Below are positions 42,557-51,719 of a stretch of DNA of 64,000 nt, piece by piece. Position numbers and translations under genes: made by a program. This DNA comes from UBA5614 sp034678545 (GTDB lineage: Bacteria > Cloacimonadota > Cloacimonadia > Cloacimonadales > Cloacimonadaceae), in assembly GCA_034678545.1 (NCBI GenBank), contig JAXDBS010000044.1, forward strand, positions 1 through 64,000, written 5' to 3'. The first letter of the stretch is position 1. Every line of letters starts with the position of its first letter. The notes under the pieces were generated by a model. It saw only the letters and a list, made by a program, of their open reading frames with translations. It ran no database searches and was not told the origin of the DNA.

Positions 42557-44671
42557 ATGTTTGCCAAGATACGTAAACGGAATGGACAAATCGTTACCTT
42601 TGATCGCCAAAAGATAACCCTTGCCATAAGCAAAGCAGGCGAAGCTACTGGCGAATATGGCAAGGAGATAGCAGAAAAGCTTTCACTGCGTGTTCTTAAT
42701 CTTGCCCTGCAAGTTTATGACGGAGATACTGGAGATGTTGAAAAAATCCAGGATATAGTGGAAGAAGTACTGCTCTCCTCACCATATAAAAGGACAGCCA
42801 AGCAATATATTATTTATCGGGATCAGCACGCCCGCATACGTGAGTTGGTTTCGGCTGCCGATGTCAAGCTCATAGACCAGTATCTGGAACGTTCCGACTG
42901 GCAGGTGAACGAAAATTCCAATATGGCATATTCGCTTCAAGGCCTCAACAACTATATCGCCTCCGAGGTCAGCAAGACGTATTGGCTGAACAAGATATAT
43001 CCACCTGAAGTCCGCCAGGCCCACTCTGCAGGAGATCTGCACATACATGATTTGGGACAGATCTCTGTGTATTGCGTGGGCTGGGACTTGATGGATTTGC
43101 TGGTTACAGGATTTTGCGGAGCACAAGGCAAGGTGGAGAGCAGCCCCGCCAAGCATTTCCGCAGTGCCCTGGGGCAGATGGTCAACTTTTTTTATACTTT
43201 ACAGGGTGAAGCTGCAGGAGCACAGGCTTTCTCCAGTTTTGACACATTGCTTGCGCCTTTTATCCGTAAGGACAACCTATCCTATAGCGATGTGAAGCAA
43301 TGTATTCAGGAATTCGTATTCAACCTCAACGTCCCCACACGGGTTGGTTTCCAGACGCCCTTCACCAACATTACCCTAGATCTCAAGGTTCCAGCGATCT
43401 ATAAAGATACTCCGGTAATAATAGGAGGTGTGGCAGGCGATACTACTTATGGCAATCATCAGAAAGAAATGGATATGTTAAACCGCGCTTTTCTGGAGGT
43501 AATGATCGAAGGTGATGCCAAAGGCCGTGTCTTCACTTTTCCAATCCCGACTTACAACATAACCAAGGATTTCAACTGGAGCAGCAAGAACCTTGAGTAT
43601 TTATGGGAAGTGACAGCAAAATACGGTATTCCATATTTTTCCAATTTTGTAAATTCAGAGCTAAATCCGGAAGATGCCCGGTCCATGTGTTGCCGGTTGC
43701 GCTTAGACACGCGCAAGCTTGCCAACAGGGGCGGCGGGCTGTTCGGAGCGAATCCTCTTACTGGTTCGATAGGAGTCGTGACGATCAATCTGCCCCGGAT
43801 AGGTTATCTGGCTGATTCCGAGATCGAATTCATGGACAGTCTGGACAGATTGTTGGAAGTTGCCCGCAAGAGCTTAGAGATCAAGCGTAAGGTTTTGGAA
43901 ATCTATACAGTTAATGGATTATACCCATACACAAGGTTCTATCTTGATAAAATCTTCGAGCGTAACCAATGCTACTGGAAGAATCATTTTTCCACTATTG
44001 GCATCATCGGCATGAACGAAGCCTGCCTCAATTTTCTGCACTGTCCGATCAGCGACAGAGAAGGCCGTGAATTCGCCCTGAGAGTTCTGGATCACTTACG
44101 GGAAAAACTCATCCAATTTCAAGAAGAAACGGGAAACAACTACAACCTTGAGGCCACACCGGCCGAAGGTACAAGTTACAGACTAGCGCAGATCGATACG
44201 CGTCGTTTCCCCGACATTGTAGTTGCTAATCCTGACAGCAAGACACCTTTTTACACAAACTCCACCCAGTTACCAGTCAATTTTACGGAGGATGTTTTTG
44301 AAGCTCTGGAGTTGCAGGATGACCTCCAGACCAAGTATACCGGCGGCACAGTCCTGCATATCTTCGGCGGTGAAAGGATAGATCAGGGTTCCAGCGTTAA
44401 ACAACTGGTTAAAAAGATCTGTGAAAATTTCCATTTACCGTATTTTACCTTTTCGCCTACTTTCAGCATATGCCCTGAACACGGGTATCTGGTCGGAGAA
44501 CAGGAAACCTGCCCTTACTGTCAAGCAAGCTGCGAGGTTTATTCACGCGTTGTAGGTTATCTCAGACCTGTATCACAGTGGAACGAGGGGAAAAAAGCTG
44601 AGTTTAGGATGCGCAAGAACTTCCAGGCCAAGGACCGTGCAGACGACGATCAGCTAACTATCAAGCTTTAG
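42557..44671 (+). CDS. nrdD: anaerobic ribonucleoside-triphosphate reductase (class III)
   Basis: Oxygen-sensitive glycyl-radical enzyme making dNTPs, 704 residues. An N-terminal ATP-cone (1-90: KIRKRNGQIVTFDRQKITLAI) gives allosteric control. The C-terminal end has a four-cysteine zinc site (CPEHGY near 638, CPYC at 652-655, Cys659) and the glycyl-radical Gly667 in SRVVGYLRP. The substrate-channel cysteine lies in the MCCRLRL segment. It requires the NrdG activase encoded next. Together with the absence of nrdAB here this supports an anaerobic lifestyle, though a class II enzyme elsewhere cannot be excluded. GGAAGGTGG precedes the ATG. Confidence 0.96.
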   Translation: MFAKIRKRNGQIVTFDRQKITLAISKAGEATGEYGKEIAEKLSLRVLNLALQVYDGDTGDVEKIQDIVEEVLLSSPYKRTAKQYIIYRDQHARIRELVSAADVKLIDQYLERSDWQVNENSNMAYSLQGLNNYIASEVSKTYWLNKIYPPEVRQAHSAGDLHIHDLGQISVYCVGWDLMDLLVTGFCGAQGKVESSPAKHFRSALGQMVNFFYTLQGEAAGAQAFSSFDTLLAPFIRKDNLSYSDVKQCIQEFVFNLNVPTRVGFQTPFTNITLDLKVPAIYKDTPVIIGGVAGDTTYGNHQKEMDMLNRAFLEVMIEGDAKGRVFTFPIPTYNITKDFNWSSKNLEYLWEVTAKYGIPYFSNFVNSELNPEDARSMCCRLRLDTRKLANRGGGLFGANPLTGSIGVVTINLPRIGYLADSEIEFMDSLDRLLEVARKSLEIKRKVLEIYTVNGLYPYTRFYLDKIFERNQCYWKNHFSTIGIIGMNEACLNFLHCPISDREGREFALRVLDHLREKLIQFQEETGNNYNLEATPAEGTSYRLAQIDTRRFPDIVVANPDSKTPFYTNSTQLPVNFTEDVFEALELQDDLQTKYTGGTVLHIFGGERIDQGSSVKQLVKKICENFHLPYFTFSPTFSICPEHGYLVGEQETCPYCQASCEVYSRVVGYLRPVSQWNEGKKAEFRMRKNFQAKDRADDDQLTIKL

Positions 44672-44680
44672 GTAGTATCG

Positions 44681-45415
44681 ATGATAATCGGAGGTTTCCA
44701 GAAGTTTTCCTTGCTCGAATATCCCGGCAAAATAGGAGCTGTGATTTTCACCCGAGGATGTAATTTCCGCTGCCCTTATTGCCATAATCCGGAATTGGTG
44801 GATCCCAGCCGCTATGCCGAGATAATTACGGAAGAAAGTGTTCTGCAATTTCTGAAAAACCGACAAGGAAAATTGGAAGCTGTTACTATCACAGGCGGTG
44901 AGCCTGCCCTGCATCCTGATTTACCTGATTTTATCAGTAAGTTAAAGGACATGGATTATGCCGTCAAACTCGATACAAACGGCTCAGTGCCTGATATGGT
45001 GGAAACACTAACCAGTGAAAAACTAGTCGATTATTGGGCCATGGATATAAAAGCCCCTTTATCATTGTACTCACTGGTTTGCGGTTGTCTGGTCGATGAA
45101 AAGAAGATCATGCGTAGTATGGACCTGATTCGAGCGTCAGGAGGGGAATGGGAATTCCGGACGACATATTTCAATCAGATCCTGAACTGGAATGACATCC
45201 TTGAGATACAGCCCTTGCTGAAACCGGGAGATCATTATTACCTGCAGCAGTGCAACTATGACAACACCCTTGATCCCCTCCAAAATCCACATCAGACAAG
45301 CATGGAAATGATTTTCAAACAAAACGTGACAACCAAGTCAGCGGATAAATCTTATCACTATAACCTGTCAGGAGAAGCCGGCAAGCTCCAGCAGATCATA
45401 ATCAAGATGCGTTAG
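44681..45415 (+). CDS. nrdG: anaerobic ribonucleotide reductase-activating protein (radical SAM)
   Basis: Generates the glycyl radical of NrdD. 244 residues. The radical-SAM cysteines are C27-x3-C31-x2-C34 (CNFRCPYC). TITGGEPALHPDLPDFI near 73 is the usual SAM-binding GGEP segment. It begins IIGGFQKFSLLEYPGKIGAVIFTRGCNFRC, typical of this pyruvate-lyase-activase subgroup. It follows nrdD by nine bases and its end overlaps a convergent methyltransferase gene by 14 bases. Confidence 0.93.
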   Translation: MIIGGFQKFSLLEYPGKIGAVIFTRGCNFRCPYCHNPELVDPSRYAEIITEESVLQFLKNRQGKLEAVTITGGEPALHPDLPDFISKLKDMDYAVKLDTNGSVPDMVETLTSEKLVDYWAMDIKAPLSLYSLVCGCLVDEKKIMRSMDLIRASGGEWEFRTTYFNQILNWNDILEIQPLLKPGDHYYLQQCNYDNTLDPLQNPHQTSMEMIFKQNVTTKSADKSYHYNLSGEAGKLQQIIIKMR

Positions 45416-46199
45416 GCATTTTTTTTGCCACAATCACGATGCCGTTGCCGATCTGATTGTCCTTCGTAATGTCAATCTTCATAAAGAGATAAATAAGCGG
45501 ATATAAACAAATGTAATATATCGGAAGAATTATCACACAAAAATATGAATGGGATAGCATTTGCAAGGGTTGCTTAATCGCTAATTGCCAAGCTGCTTTG
45601 CCCCAAGGTCCGTATGAGTAACAGAACCTGTCAATTTGGAAACCTGATTGAGTCAGCTTGGCAATGATCTCTGACTTCGAATATCCGGGACGGACGTGTT
45701 CTTCAGTGAATCTGGCAGCTTCATCCTTGTCGCTGGGAGTTGATATGACCAATTTCCCACTGGGAGTCAGGCAGGAATGGAAATTTCTCATTACCTGGAT
45801 ATCGTTCTCTATATGCTCGAGGATATCGATGGCAGCGATCAGATCTACTGGTCCTTCCGGCACGAATTCCACCAAATCGCTTGTGACATATTCGAATCGC
45901 CGAGGGTATGCTTTTCTGGCATAAGAATCATAGTCTTTTAGGTAGTCGTCCTTAAGGTCAAGAGCAAGAACGGATGAACGCTTCCAAGCTGACAAGATAT
46001 AATCGCTGTATTGGCAGAATCCTGCTCCGGCATCATAAAACCTGAAAGCTGTGCTTGGCTTCATGATCCGGCTGATCTCTCTTTTGACATACCACTGTCT
46101 CAGAAAGAGCAGATCGAGGCTGACAAAAAACAGCTTGCGTAAAAAGGAGTATCGCCTGATCATCCTAAAAATCTTGTTCTTCACTGGATCATACTGCAT
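45402..46199 (-). CDS. class I SAM-dependent methyltransferase
   Basis: 265 residues. The SAM motif is FYDAGAGFCQYSDY (~60), with acidic DLKDDYLKDYDSYA (~92), AAIDILEHIENDIQ (~130) and SGKLVISTPSDKDEA (~155), a Methyltransf_11/UbiE-type layout. A hydrophobic stretch near the C-terminus (IILPIYYICLYPLIYLF) suggests membrane association, so the substrate may be lipid-linked or an isoprenoid quinone (inference). It is a lone minus-strand gene, convergent with nrdG; promoter and ribosome site are not clear. Confidence 0.82.
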   Translation of the reverse strand: MQYDPVKNKIFRMIRRYSFLRKLFFVSLDLLFLRQWYVKREISRIMKPSTAFRFYDAGAGFCQYSDYILSAWKRSSVLALDLKDDYLKDYDSYARKAYPRRFEYVTSDLVEFVPEGPVDLIAAIDILEHIENDIQVMRNFHSCLTPSGKLVISTPSDKDEAARFTEEHVRPGYSKSEIIAKLTQSGFQIDRFCYSYGPWGKAAWQLAIKQPLQMLSHSYFCVIILPIYYICLYPLIYLFMKIDITKDNQIGNGIVIVAKKMPNAS

Positions 46200-46405
46200 A
46201 TAGGATATCCCGTTAATCTGTGTTTATTCAGAAACTATAAAGAAAAGAGATTCCACATTGCTTCTGTATCAGATTAAATAATTTATTGACGCTTGTCCTG
46301 TCCACAAAAAAATGAGATTTGGGAGTTTTTCGCATGAGAAGGCGTAGTTTTAGAAACTGATACTGCCCTTTGAACTACTACGAAACTTATTGTACAGGAA
46401 CATAT

Positions 46406-47284
46406 ATGCTTGTTGAAAACACAACAGGACCACCCGTATTGCGGATAAGACACGTTAATATGCATATTCACACGCGTTGTTCGGATGGTGTCCTGAAACC
46501 CAAAGCCGTAATCGAAATTGCGCTGCAAAACGGTCTGGATGTCATATCAATCACGGATCACGACACAGTGGAAGCATATAGGCATCTTCCTTCAAGCCAT
46601 GTACCCTTGCGCGTGCTGCCGGGTATAGAATTCAGTTCAACTTGGCAGGACGCTGATATTCATGTTTTGGGCTACGGGATCGATATCCATAACAAGGATC
46701 TGCTGGAGTTGCTTGACTGGATGAAAGAAGGACGTTTCAGACGGGCGGAAAAGATGCTGGACAAGCTCTCTCTACTGGGCATCAAAATCCCGGTGGAACA
46801 CGTTTTATCTTTTGCCGGAGAAATGAAACTGATTGTCAGGCCGCATATTGCTGAGGCTCTGGTTGATCTTAAACATTGCCGAACCAAGCAGGAAGCTTTT
46901 GATAAATATATCGGCAATGAAGCGCCTGCTTATGTGCCCAAGCCTATGTTAACCACTTCTGACGTCATCAGGATTATTCACGATGCAGGGGGCGTTGCCG
47001 TATTGGCCCATCCCGGCAAACTTAGATCCCTAAGCCTGCTTCAGGATTTTATCGATGCAGGTCTGGACGGCTTGGAGGTTTGGCATCCGGATAATTATGA
47101 CGCCCTCAAGCTTGAACTTGAGGAAATCTGCATAAAAAACGGCCTTATACAAACCGGAGGCAGTGACTATCATGGCGATCTGGATTTCAATAACAGCTTT
47201 AGTTCCGTCCCTGTTTCAGAACTGATCCTGCGAGATATCCAATCTATATGGGACAGATATAAATGCATGGTCCGTACGAGTTAA
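46406..47284 (+). CDS. PHP-domain protein (TrpH/RNase AM-like family)
   Basis: About 292 residues. The PHP metal ligands are visible as VNMHIHTRCSDG near 18, SITDHDTVEAYR near 46, PGIEFSS near 70, RPHIAEAL near 145, VAVLAHPGK near 190 and TGGSDYHGD near 247. This matches the YciV/TrpH family (3'-5' nucleoside-bisphosphate or 5'-3' RNA exonuclease activity). I take the ATG at 46406, which AGGA precedes at good spacing; the open frame extends to 46370. It overlaps the next gene by 22 bases. Confidence 0.85.
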   Translation: MLVENTTGPPVLRIRHVNMHIHTRCSDGVLKPKAVIEIALQNGLDVISITDHDTVEAYRHLPSSHVPLRVLPGIEFSSTWQDADIHVLGYGIDIHNKDLLELLDWMKEGRFRRAEKMLDKLSLLGIKIPVEHVLSFAGEMKLIVRPHIAEALVDLKHCRTKQEAFDKYIGNEAPAYVPKPMLTTSDVIRIIHDAGGVAVLAHPGKLRSLSLLQDFIDAGLDGLEVWHPDNYDALKLELEEICIKNGLIQTGGSDYHGDLDFNNSFSSVPVSELILRDIQSIWDRYKCMVRTS

Positions 47285-47790
47285 ACTCATCTCTTGCCAA
47301 ACGCCCGATCCGATACCGGTTCCATCCTCTGATCCGTTTTCCGATGCTGGCAATATCCTTGGCAGCCTCGGCTTATATCCTATATGTCATGATCTTCCTC
47401 ATCCCCCGGGTCCAGGATCCGCCCTTTTGGATCAGGGCCGTATCTGTAATTGTACTGTATGTGGCGCTGAACTCCCTATACAGGCATCTGACAGCACTCA
47501 ACTCTGTTATTATCCGGGTTGACAAGCTGGAACTGCGTTTTTTGTTGCGCAGAGCCATTTTCATTCCGTGGGAAAATCTGCATAGGATGGAAATCTTCAA
47601 GCTGATCACTCATCACTGGAAAATCGTCTATTCCAATTATCAAGGTAGGCAAAAGATTTTCAAGACTTCCCTTGCTTTTCCCGGTATCTGGGACATCCTT
47701 GTTTCTATTCAGAACCATAAACCCGAGATTGAGTTAAACGAACTGCTGAAACAAGTGTTGCTGTACAAGCGTTCCATCGGTAAAGTGTGA
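47263..47790 (+). CDS. small membrane protein with PH-like C-terminal part (uncharacterised)
   Basis: 175 residues. Two hydrophobic segments (~28-50 and ~60-80, FPMLAISLAASAYILYVMIF and WIRAVSVIVLYVALNSL) are followed by a beta-rich region (VIIRVDKLELRFLLRRAIFIPWENLHRMEIFK) that resembles bacterial PH-domain proteins of the YdbT/YqeB kind. No enzyme motif. It starts inside the end of the PHP gene (22-base overlap), so translation is coupled. No clear homologue was recognised from memory. Confidence 0.6.
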   Translation: MHGPYELNSSLAKRPIRYRFHPLIRFPMLAISLAASAYILYVMIFLIPRVQDPPFWIRAVSVIVLYVALNSLYRHLTALNSVIIRVDKLELRFLLRRAIFIPWENLHRMEIFKLITHHWKIVYSNYQGRQKIFKTSLAFPGIWDILVSIQNHKPEIELNELLKQVLLYKRSIGKV

Positions 47791-47923
47791 CAGGTCTTAT
47801 TCCTATGTCAGACGATGACTAGTTCCCATTCATTTAAGTGATGGCAACATTGGTTCATACAGAATTGCATCCCATTTTTATAAAGGTGAATGAGGAAGAA
47901 AGCGGATTGGCGAGAAAAATATC

Positions 47924-47952
47924 TTGCCAGCAAATCAAAGCTGAAAAATAAT
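47924..47952 (+). promoter_or_regulatory. promoter of serC (candidate)
   Basis: TTGCCA (47924-47929) and AATAAT (47947-47952), each matching sigma-70 consensus at five of six positions, with a 17-base spacer, 40 bases before the ATG. Confidence 0.5.
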
Positions 47953-47991
47953 AGTACATAATGCAATAAATAATATATGGAGGATAAGATC

Positions 47992-49077
47992 ATGGAAAGA
48001 CTGCAAATCTTCAATGCGGGACCAGCAGTCCTGCCCGAAGAGGTTTTGAGGGAAGCACAGGCCGATTTACTCAATTACAAAGGCATGGGTTTGTCGGTGA
48101 TGGAGATGAGCCATCGCAGCAAGGAGTATGAAGCCATCATCAACGGCGCTCGTGACGCCATCAAGAGAATTTACGGGTTGGGGGAGGACTATGAAGTCTT
48201 GTTCATGCAGGGTGGAGCAACATTGCAGTTCCTGACTGTTCCCATGAACTTCTGTCCCGGTGACAAAAAAGCCAACTACATCAATACAGGCGTTTGGGCA
48301 ACCAAAGCAGTCAAGGAAGCCAAGAAACTGGGTAAGGCCATTCACGTGGCCGCCAGTTCTGAAGATGAGAAATTCAGTTATGTCCCTCGACAGTGGACGT
48401 TATCAGATAATCCAGCCTATCTCCACATTACCAGCAACAACACGATCTACGGAACGGAGTTTGATTTTGACCCCGAGATTCCTAACAACATTCCATTGGT
48501 TTCCGATATGTCTTCCAATTTTATGAGCAAACCCATAGACATCAAGAAATATTCACTGATCTATGCAGGCGCTCAGAAAAATATTGGGCCGGCGGGATGC
48601 GTAGTCGTAATCATTAAAAAGGAAATGCTGGATCAAATCAATCCCAATGTACCCACCATTCTTAATTACAAGACCCATGCCGATGCTGGCAGCATGCACA
48701 ACACACCTCCCTGCTGGGCAATCTACATTATCGGCTTAGTTATGAAGTGGATTGAAGATATGGGCGGCCTAACCAAGATTCATGAAAACAACCTTGCTAA
48801 AGCCAAATATATCTACGATATTATTGATGAATCGGATGGTTACTATAAAGGCACAGTTCGCAAGGACTCACGCTCCCTGATGAACGTGACCTTCCGCCTG
48901 AACAGCGAAGAAATGGAAGAGGCTTTTATCAAGGAAGCCAAGGCTAACGGCATGATCGGACTCAAAGGTCACCGCGATGTAGGCGGCTGCCGCGCTTCCA
49001 TCTACAACGCACTGCCGCTCAAAGCCTGCCATGATCTGGCAGATTTCATGAAAGCATTCAGGGCAAAAAACGCATAA
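47992..49077 (+). CDS. serC: phosphoserine aminotransferase
   Basis: PLP-dependent enzyme making phosphoserine from 3-phosphohydroxypyruvate, also used in vitamin B6 synthesis in some bacteria. 361 residues. It begins IFNAGPAVLPEEVL, has MSHRSKEYE near 38, and the PLP lysine is in LIYAGAQKNIGPAGC near 198. GLKGHRDVGGCRASIYNALPL near 325 is a family hallmark. The ATG at 47992 is preceded by GGAGG (47979-47983) at eight bases; an earlier ATG at 47977 would place this site inside the gene. It seems monocistronic; serA and serB are not in the window. Confidence 0.95.
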   Translation: MERLQIFNAGPAVLPEEVLREAQADLLNYKGMGLSVMEMSHRSKEYEAIINGARDAIKRIYGLGEDYEVLFMQGGATLQFLTVPMNFCPGDKKANYINTGVWATKAVKEAKKLGKAIHVAASSEDEKFSYVPRQWTLSDNPAYLHITSNNTIYGTEFDFDPEIPNNIPLVSDMSSNFMSKPIDIKKYSLIYAGAQKNIGPAGCVVVIIKKEMLDQINPNVPTILNYKTHADAGSMHNTPPCWAIYIIGLVMKWIEDMGGLTKIHENNLAKAKYIYDIIDESDGYYKGTVRKDSRSLMNVTFRLNSEEMEEAFIKEAKANGMIGLKGHRDVGGCRASIYNALPLKACHDLADFMKAFRAKNA

Positions 49078-49087
49078 GTGCTGCATG

Positions 49088-49115
49088 GGGAGGCGTGGTG
49101 GTATCCACGCTTCCC
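49088..49115. repeat. 11-bp hairpin between serC and exbB
   Basis: GGGAGGCGTGG (49088-49098) pairs with CCACGCTTCCC (49105-49115), with one G-U pair and a six-base loop. No T-tract follows, so it is not a standard terminator; a repeat of the type seen at 33852-33864 (CGTGG-AAA-CCACG) or an RNA-processing site are options. Confidence 0.6.
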
Positions 49116-49142
49116 TGCAAATATTATAAACAGAAGGTGGAA

Positions 49143-49760
49143 ATGACTTTAATCGAATTGATCTTCAAGGGCGGTCCGCTGATGTACCTCCTGATTGTGC
49201 TTTCCGTGTTCTTAATCGGCTTGGTGATTGCAAAATACAGGCAGATCCTTAAGGTGAATTCCCTGCACAGGCTGATGGCCGGAGCAATTGTCCAGGTTGA
49301 GGGTCTGGAATCCAGAAACGCAGCCGCAGTAAAAGGCAGCGAGTCTTGCCCCTTGGGCGCAGTTTTGCTAAAGGCTAAAAGTCTGTCCGGAGAAGATATC
49401 GGACTGATCAAGGATAGCGTGGAAGCTACGGCCAACTTAGAGGTTCATCGCCTGGAAAAGGGGCTGGGCTGGATCTCGACGATCTCTGCAGTAGCTCCTC
49501 TGGTAGGATTTCTCGGGACAGTTACGGGCATGGTAAAGGTCTTCATCAATATCGCCTCCCATAGCCAGCAGGGCATCGATATCTCCCTCTTGGCAGGTGG
49601 AATCTGGGAAGCACTTTTAACCACAGTGGCCGGACTGATCATCGGTATCCCGGCTATAATCTTTTATAACGACCTCGTAACACATGTCGATAACAATGCC
49701 AAGTTCCTGCAGGAACAGATCAACGACTATCTCGTAAAACTGCACAGATCAAGCCATTAG
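49143..49760 (+). CDS. exbB: ExbB/TolQ/MotA-family proton-channel protein
   Basis: 205 residues with three membrane helices. It begins ELIFKGGPLMYLLIVLSVFLIGLVIAKY (first helix) and has the MotA/TolQ/ExbB block STISAVAPLVGFLGTVTGMVKVF near 122-145 and EALLTTVAGLIIGIPAIIFYN near 162-182. Together with ExbD it uses the proton gradient to power TonB. The ATG at 49143 has AAGGTGG upstream; a longer frame back to 49095 includes the intergenic hairpin and is unlikely. exbD follows after six bases. Confidence 0.92.
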   Translation: MTLIELIFKGGPLMYLLIVLSVFLIGLVIAKYRQILKVNSLHRLMAGAIVQVEGLESRNAAAVKGSESCPLGAVLLKAKSLSGEDIGLIKDSVEATANLEVHRLEKGLGWISTISAVAPLVGFLGTVTGMVKVFINIASHSQQGIDISLLAGGIWEALLTTVAGLIIGIPAIIFYNDLVTHVDNNAKFLQEQINDYLVKLHRSSH

Positions 49761-49766
49761 ATTAAA

Positions 49767-50180
49767 ATGAAAGTTGAAACCACCCATAAGAGAATATCAA
49801 CCACGATCCTGACTTCAATGACGGATGTGATTTTTCTGCTGCTTATATTTCTGATGCTGGCTTCCAATTTCATCATCCAGACCGGCATTAACGTCCGATT
49901 ACCCGGATCCAGCACTGGAATACAGCATAACCTTAAAACCATCGAGATCGTCTTTACAAAAAACCGCCAGGTCATACTGGGCAATATACAGATGAACATC
50001 GACCAGTTCAGGCAAGCCTTGCCCAGTTACTTTAACAGCAAGGAACAGGTTGTTCGCCTTGTGGCTGATAAAGAGATTGCACTGCAGGAAGTTATTACGG
50101 TGATGGATATCATACGCGATACGGGATTTGAAAAGATAACGATCGCCACATACAAGGTACCCAAGCCCAACAATGAATAA
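49767..50180 (+). CDS. exbD: ExbD/TolR-family energy-coupling protein
   Basis: 137 residues. A single N-terminal membrane helix with the essential Asp (SMTDVIFLLLIFLMLASNF, Asp near residue 15) is followed by a periplasmic domain of IEIVFTKNRQVILGN form. It works with ExbB and TonB. ExbD overlaps tonB by eight bases. TolR versus ExbD cannot be told by sequence alone; the TonB gene next door and lack of tolA, tolB or pal favour ExbD. Confidence 0.9.
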   Translation: MKVETTHKRISTTILTSMTDVIFLLLIFLMLASNFIIQTGINVRLPGSSTGIQHNLKTIEIVFTKNRQVILGNIQMNIDQFRQALPSYFNSKEQVVRLVADKEIALQEVITVMDIIRDTGFEKITIATYKVPKPNNE

Positions 50181-50865
50181 AATCCGCATCCAGGGTTTTG
50201 AAAATTACCTCATCTCAATCCTGCTGCACCTGATTTTGCTCTTTGTTCTGGCCTTGGCAGCTGTTCCCGCGCCTGAAGCTGTAAGGGAACTCGTGATTGA
50301 GTGGTTCACGACCAGGTATCCTCAGGAAATAGATGAGGATTTTGCACCTCAGGGAGTTTCCAATCTCTCGACCGAAAAAGGCGTTTCTGCTTCAGGGCCG
50401 GTGACTGCTCAACCAAATTCAGGGCCACTGGAGGCCGATGAAATTTCACCTGTCCCCGAAGTGGGCACATCCATTGATCAACCCAACCTGAGGCCTTCAA
50501 GCAGGATTAACAGGGCTCCGGCTCTTGGTTCCAGCTCCAGTTCCCTAGCCGGAACCTCAAACCTGTCTAGCGGAGGGGGAGAAGGCAGCGCGGGCTATTC
50601 ATTGGAAGCAGGCGATGGGGATGTGAGAGTAATGTACAAGGTCATCCCGAAGCTGGGCTTGGGCGACTATGGGGAAGTTATTCTGACTTTTGGCATCAAA
50701 GCTGATGGCTCGGTGAATGCCAATTCCGTCAGAATACTCAGGCACGACATGAATGACACATATGTCAATGAATCTATCAAAGCGCTTAGACAATGGCGCT
50801 TTTCCGTAAACAGGCAGAACAGCACCAAGATTTACCGCATTACTTTCAGATTTATCCCGGAATAA
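50173..50865 (+). CDS. tonB: TonB-family energy-transducer protein
   Basis: 230 residues. N-terminal membrane anchor (YLISILLHLILLFVLALAAV, ~13-32), a Ser/Gly/Pro-rich linker (~80-140), and a C-terminal TonB_C domain (GEVILTFGIKADGSV; SIKALRQWRFSVN; IYRITFRFIPE). The linker is less proline-rich than in E. coli TonB. It carries energy from ExbBD to outer-membrane receptors; no TonB-dependent receptor is in the window. folP begins two bases after its stop. Confidence 0.85.
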   Translation: MNKIRIQGFENYLISILLHLILLFVLALAAVPAPEAVRELVIEWFTTRYPQEIDEDFAPQGVSNLSTEKGVSASGPVTAQPNSGPLEADEISPVPEVGTSIDQPNLRPSSRINRAPALGSSSSSLAGTSNLSSGGGEGSAGYSLEAGDGDVRVMYKVIPKLGLGDYGEVILTFGIKADGSVNANSVRILRHDMNDTYVNESIKALRQWRFSVNRQNSTKIYRITFRFIPE

Positions 50866-50867
50866 CC

Positions 50868-51719
50868 ATGTCTGGTCCCGGTCACCTCCTATACAGACTT
50901 TTTCCCGGCCAGCAATTGCCTTTGATTATGGGCATACTCAATGTAACGCCGGATTCCTTTTCTGACGGGAACCAGTTTGTTGAGAGGGGAAAAGCCGTTG
51001 CACAGGCATTTCGAATGATTGAAGAGGGAGCCGATATCATTGATGTCGGGGGAGAATCCACGCGGCCGGGATCCTTGGGAGTGGATGCCGCCATTGAAAT
51101 GGACAGGGTGATCCCGGTCATTGAAGAAATACGCAGGAATTCGAATTTTCCCATATCAGTCGATACTAGCAAGGCAACGGTTGCAGATGAGGCTATTAAA
51201 GCCGGAGCTGACATTGTCAATGATGTTTATGCGCTTCAGCATGATCCTTTGATGGCTGCCACGCTCGCCCGTCACCCTGATACAGGAGTTATTCTAATGC
51301 ACATGCAAGGAACCCCGGCCGACATGCAGAACAGGCCTGTTTATTCTGATGTGATTCTGGAAATAAGTGAATTCTTCCGGCACCGGATAGACTTCTGTCA
51401 GCGAAATGGCATTTCAAGTTCCAGATTGTTTCTCGATCCTGGCATTGGTTTCGGAAAACTCCTAAATCACAATCTTGTGCTCCTGGCAAATCACTCCAGC
51501 TTTCACGGCTTAGGCCTTCCTCTTATGATCGGCGCATCCAGAAAGAGCTTTATCGATCAGATTTATCCCAGCTCGGCAACGGAACGATTGGCTGGATCTC
51601 TGGCTGCGGTTGCAGACATTATTGATAACAGCGTGGCGATTATCCGTGTGCACGATGTAAAACAGCACAAGCAATTCGTAAAAGTACTCAGGGCGATCAG
51701 GAGCAGCAGGTCAGCATGA
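50868..51719 (+). CDS. folP: dihydropteroate synthase
   Basis: Condenses pABA with pterin pyrophosphate in folate synthesis, 283 residues from this start. Motifs are GILNVTPDSFSDG near 22, IDVGGESTRPGS near 55, VSVDTSKATVADEAIKAGADIVNDV near 90 and FLDPGIGFGK near 186. The frame extends upstream to 50793, but that part lies in tonB, and the ATG at 50868 begins MSGPGHLLYRL just before the conserved core. cdaA follows with a four-base overlap, an arrangement also known from other bacteria. Confidence 0.94.
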   Translation: MSGPGHLLYRLFPGQQLPLIMGILNVTPDSFSDGNQFVERGKAVAQAFRMIEEGADIIDVGGESTRPGSLGVDAAIEMDRVIPVIEEIRRNSNFPISVDTSKATVADEAIKAGADIVNDVYALQHDPLMAATLARHPDTGVILMHMQGTPADMQNRPVYSDVILEISEFFRHRIDFCQRNGISSSRLFLDPGIGFGKLLNHNLVLLANHSSFHGLGLPLMIGASRKSFIDQIYPSSATERLAGSLAAVADIIDNSVAIIRVHDVKQHKQFVKVLRAIRSSRSA

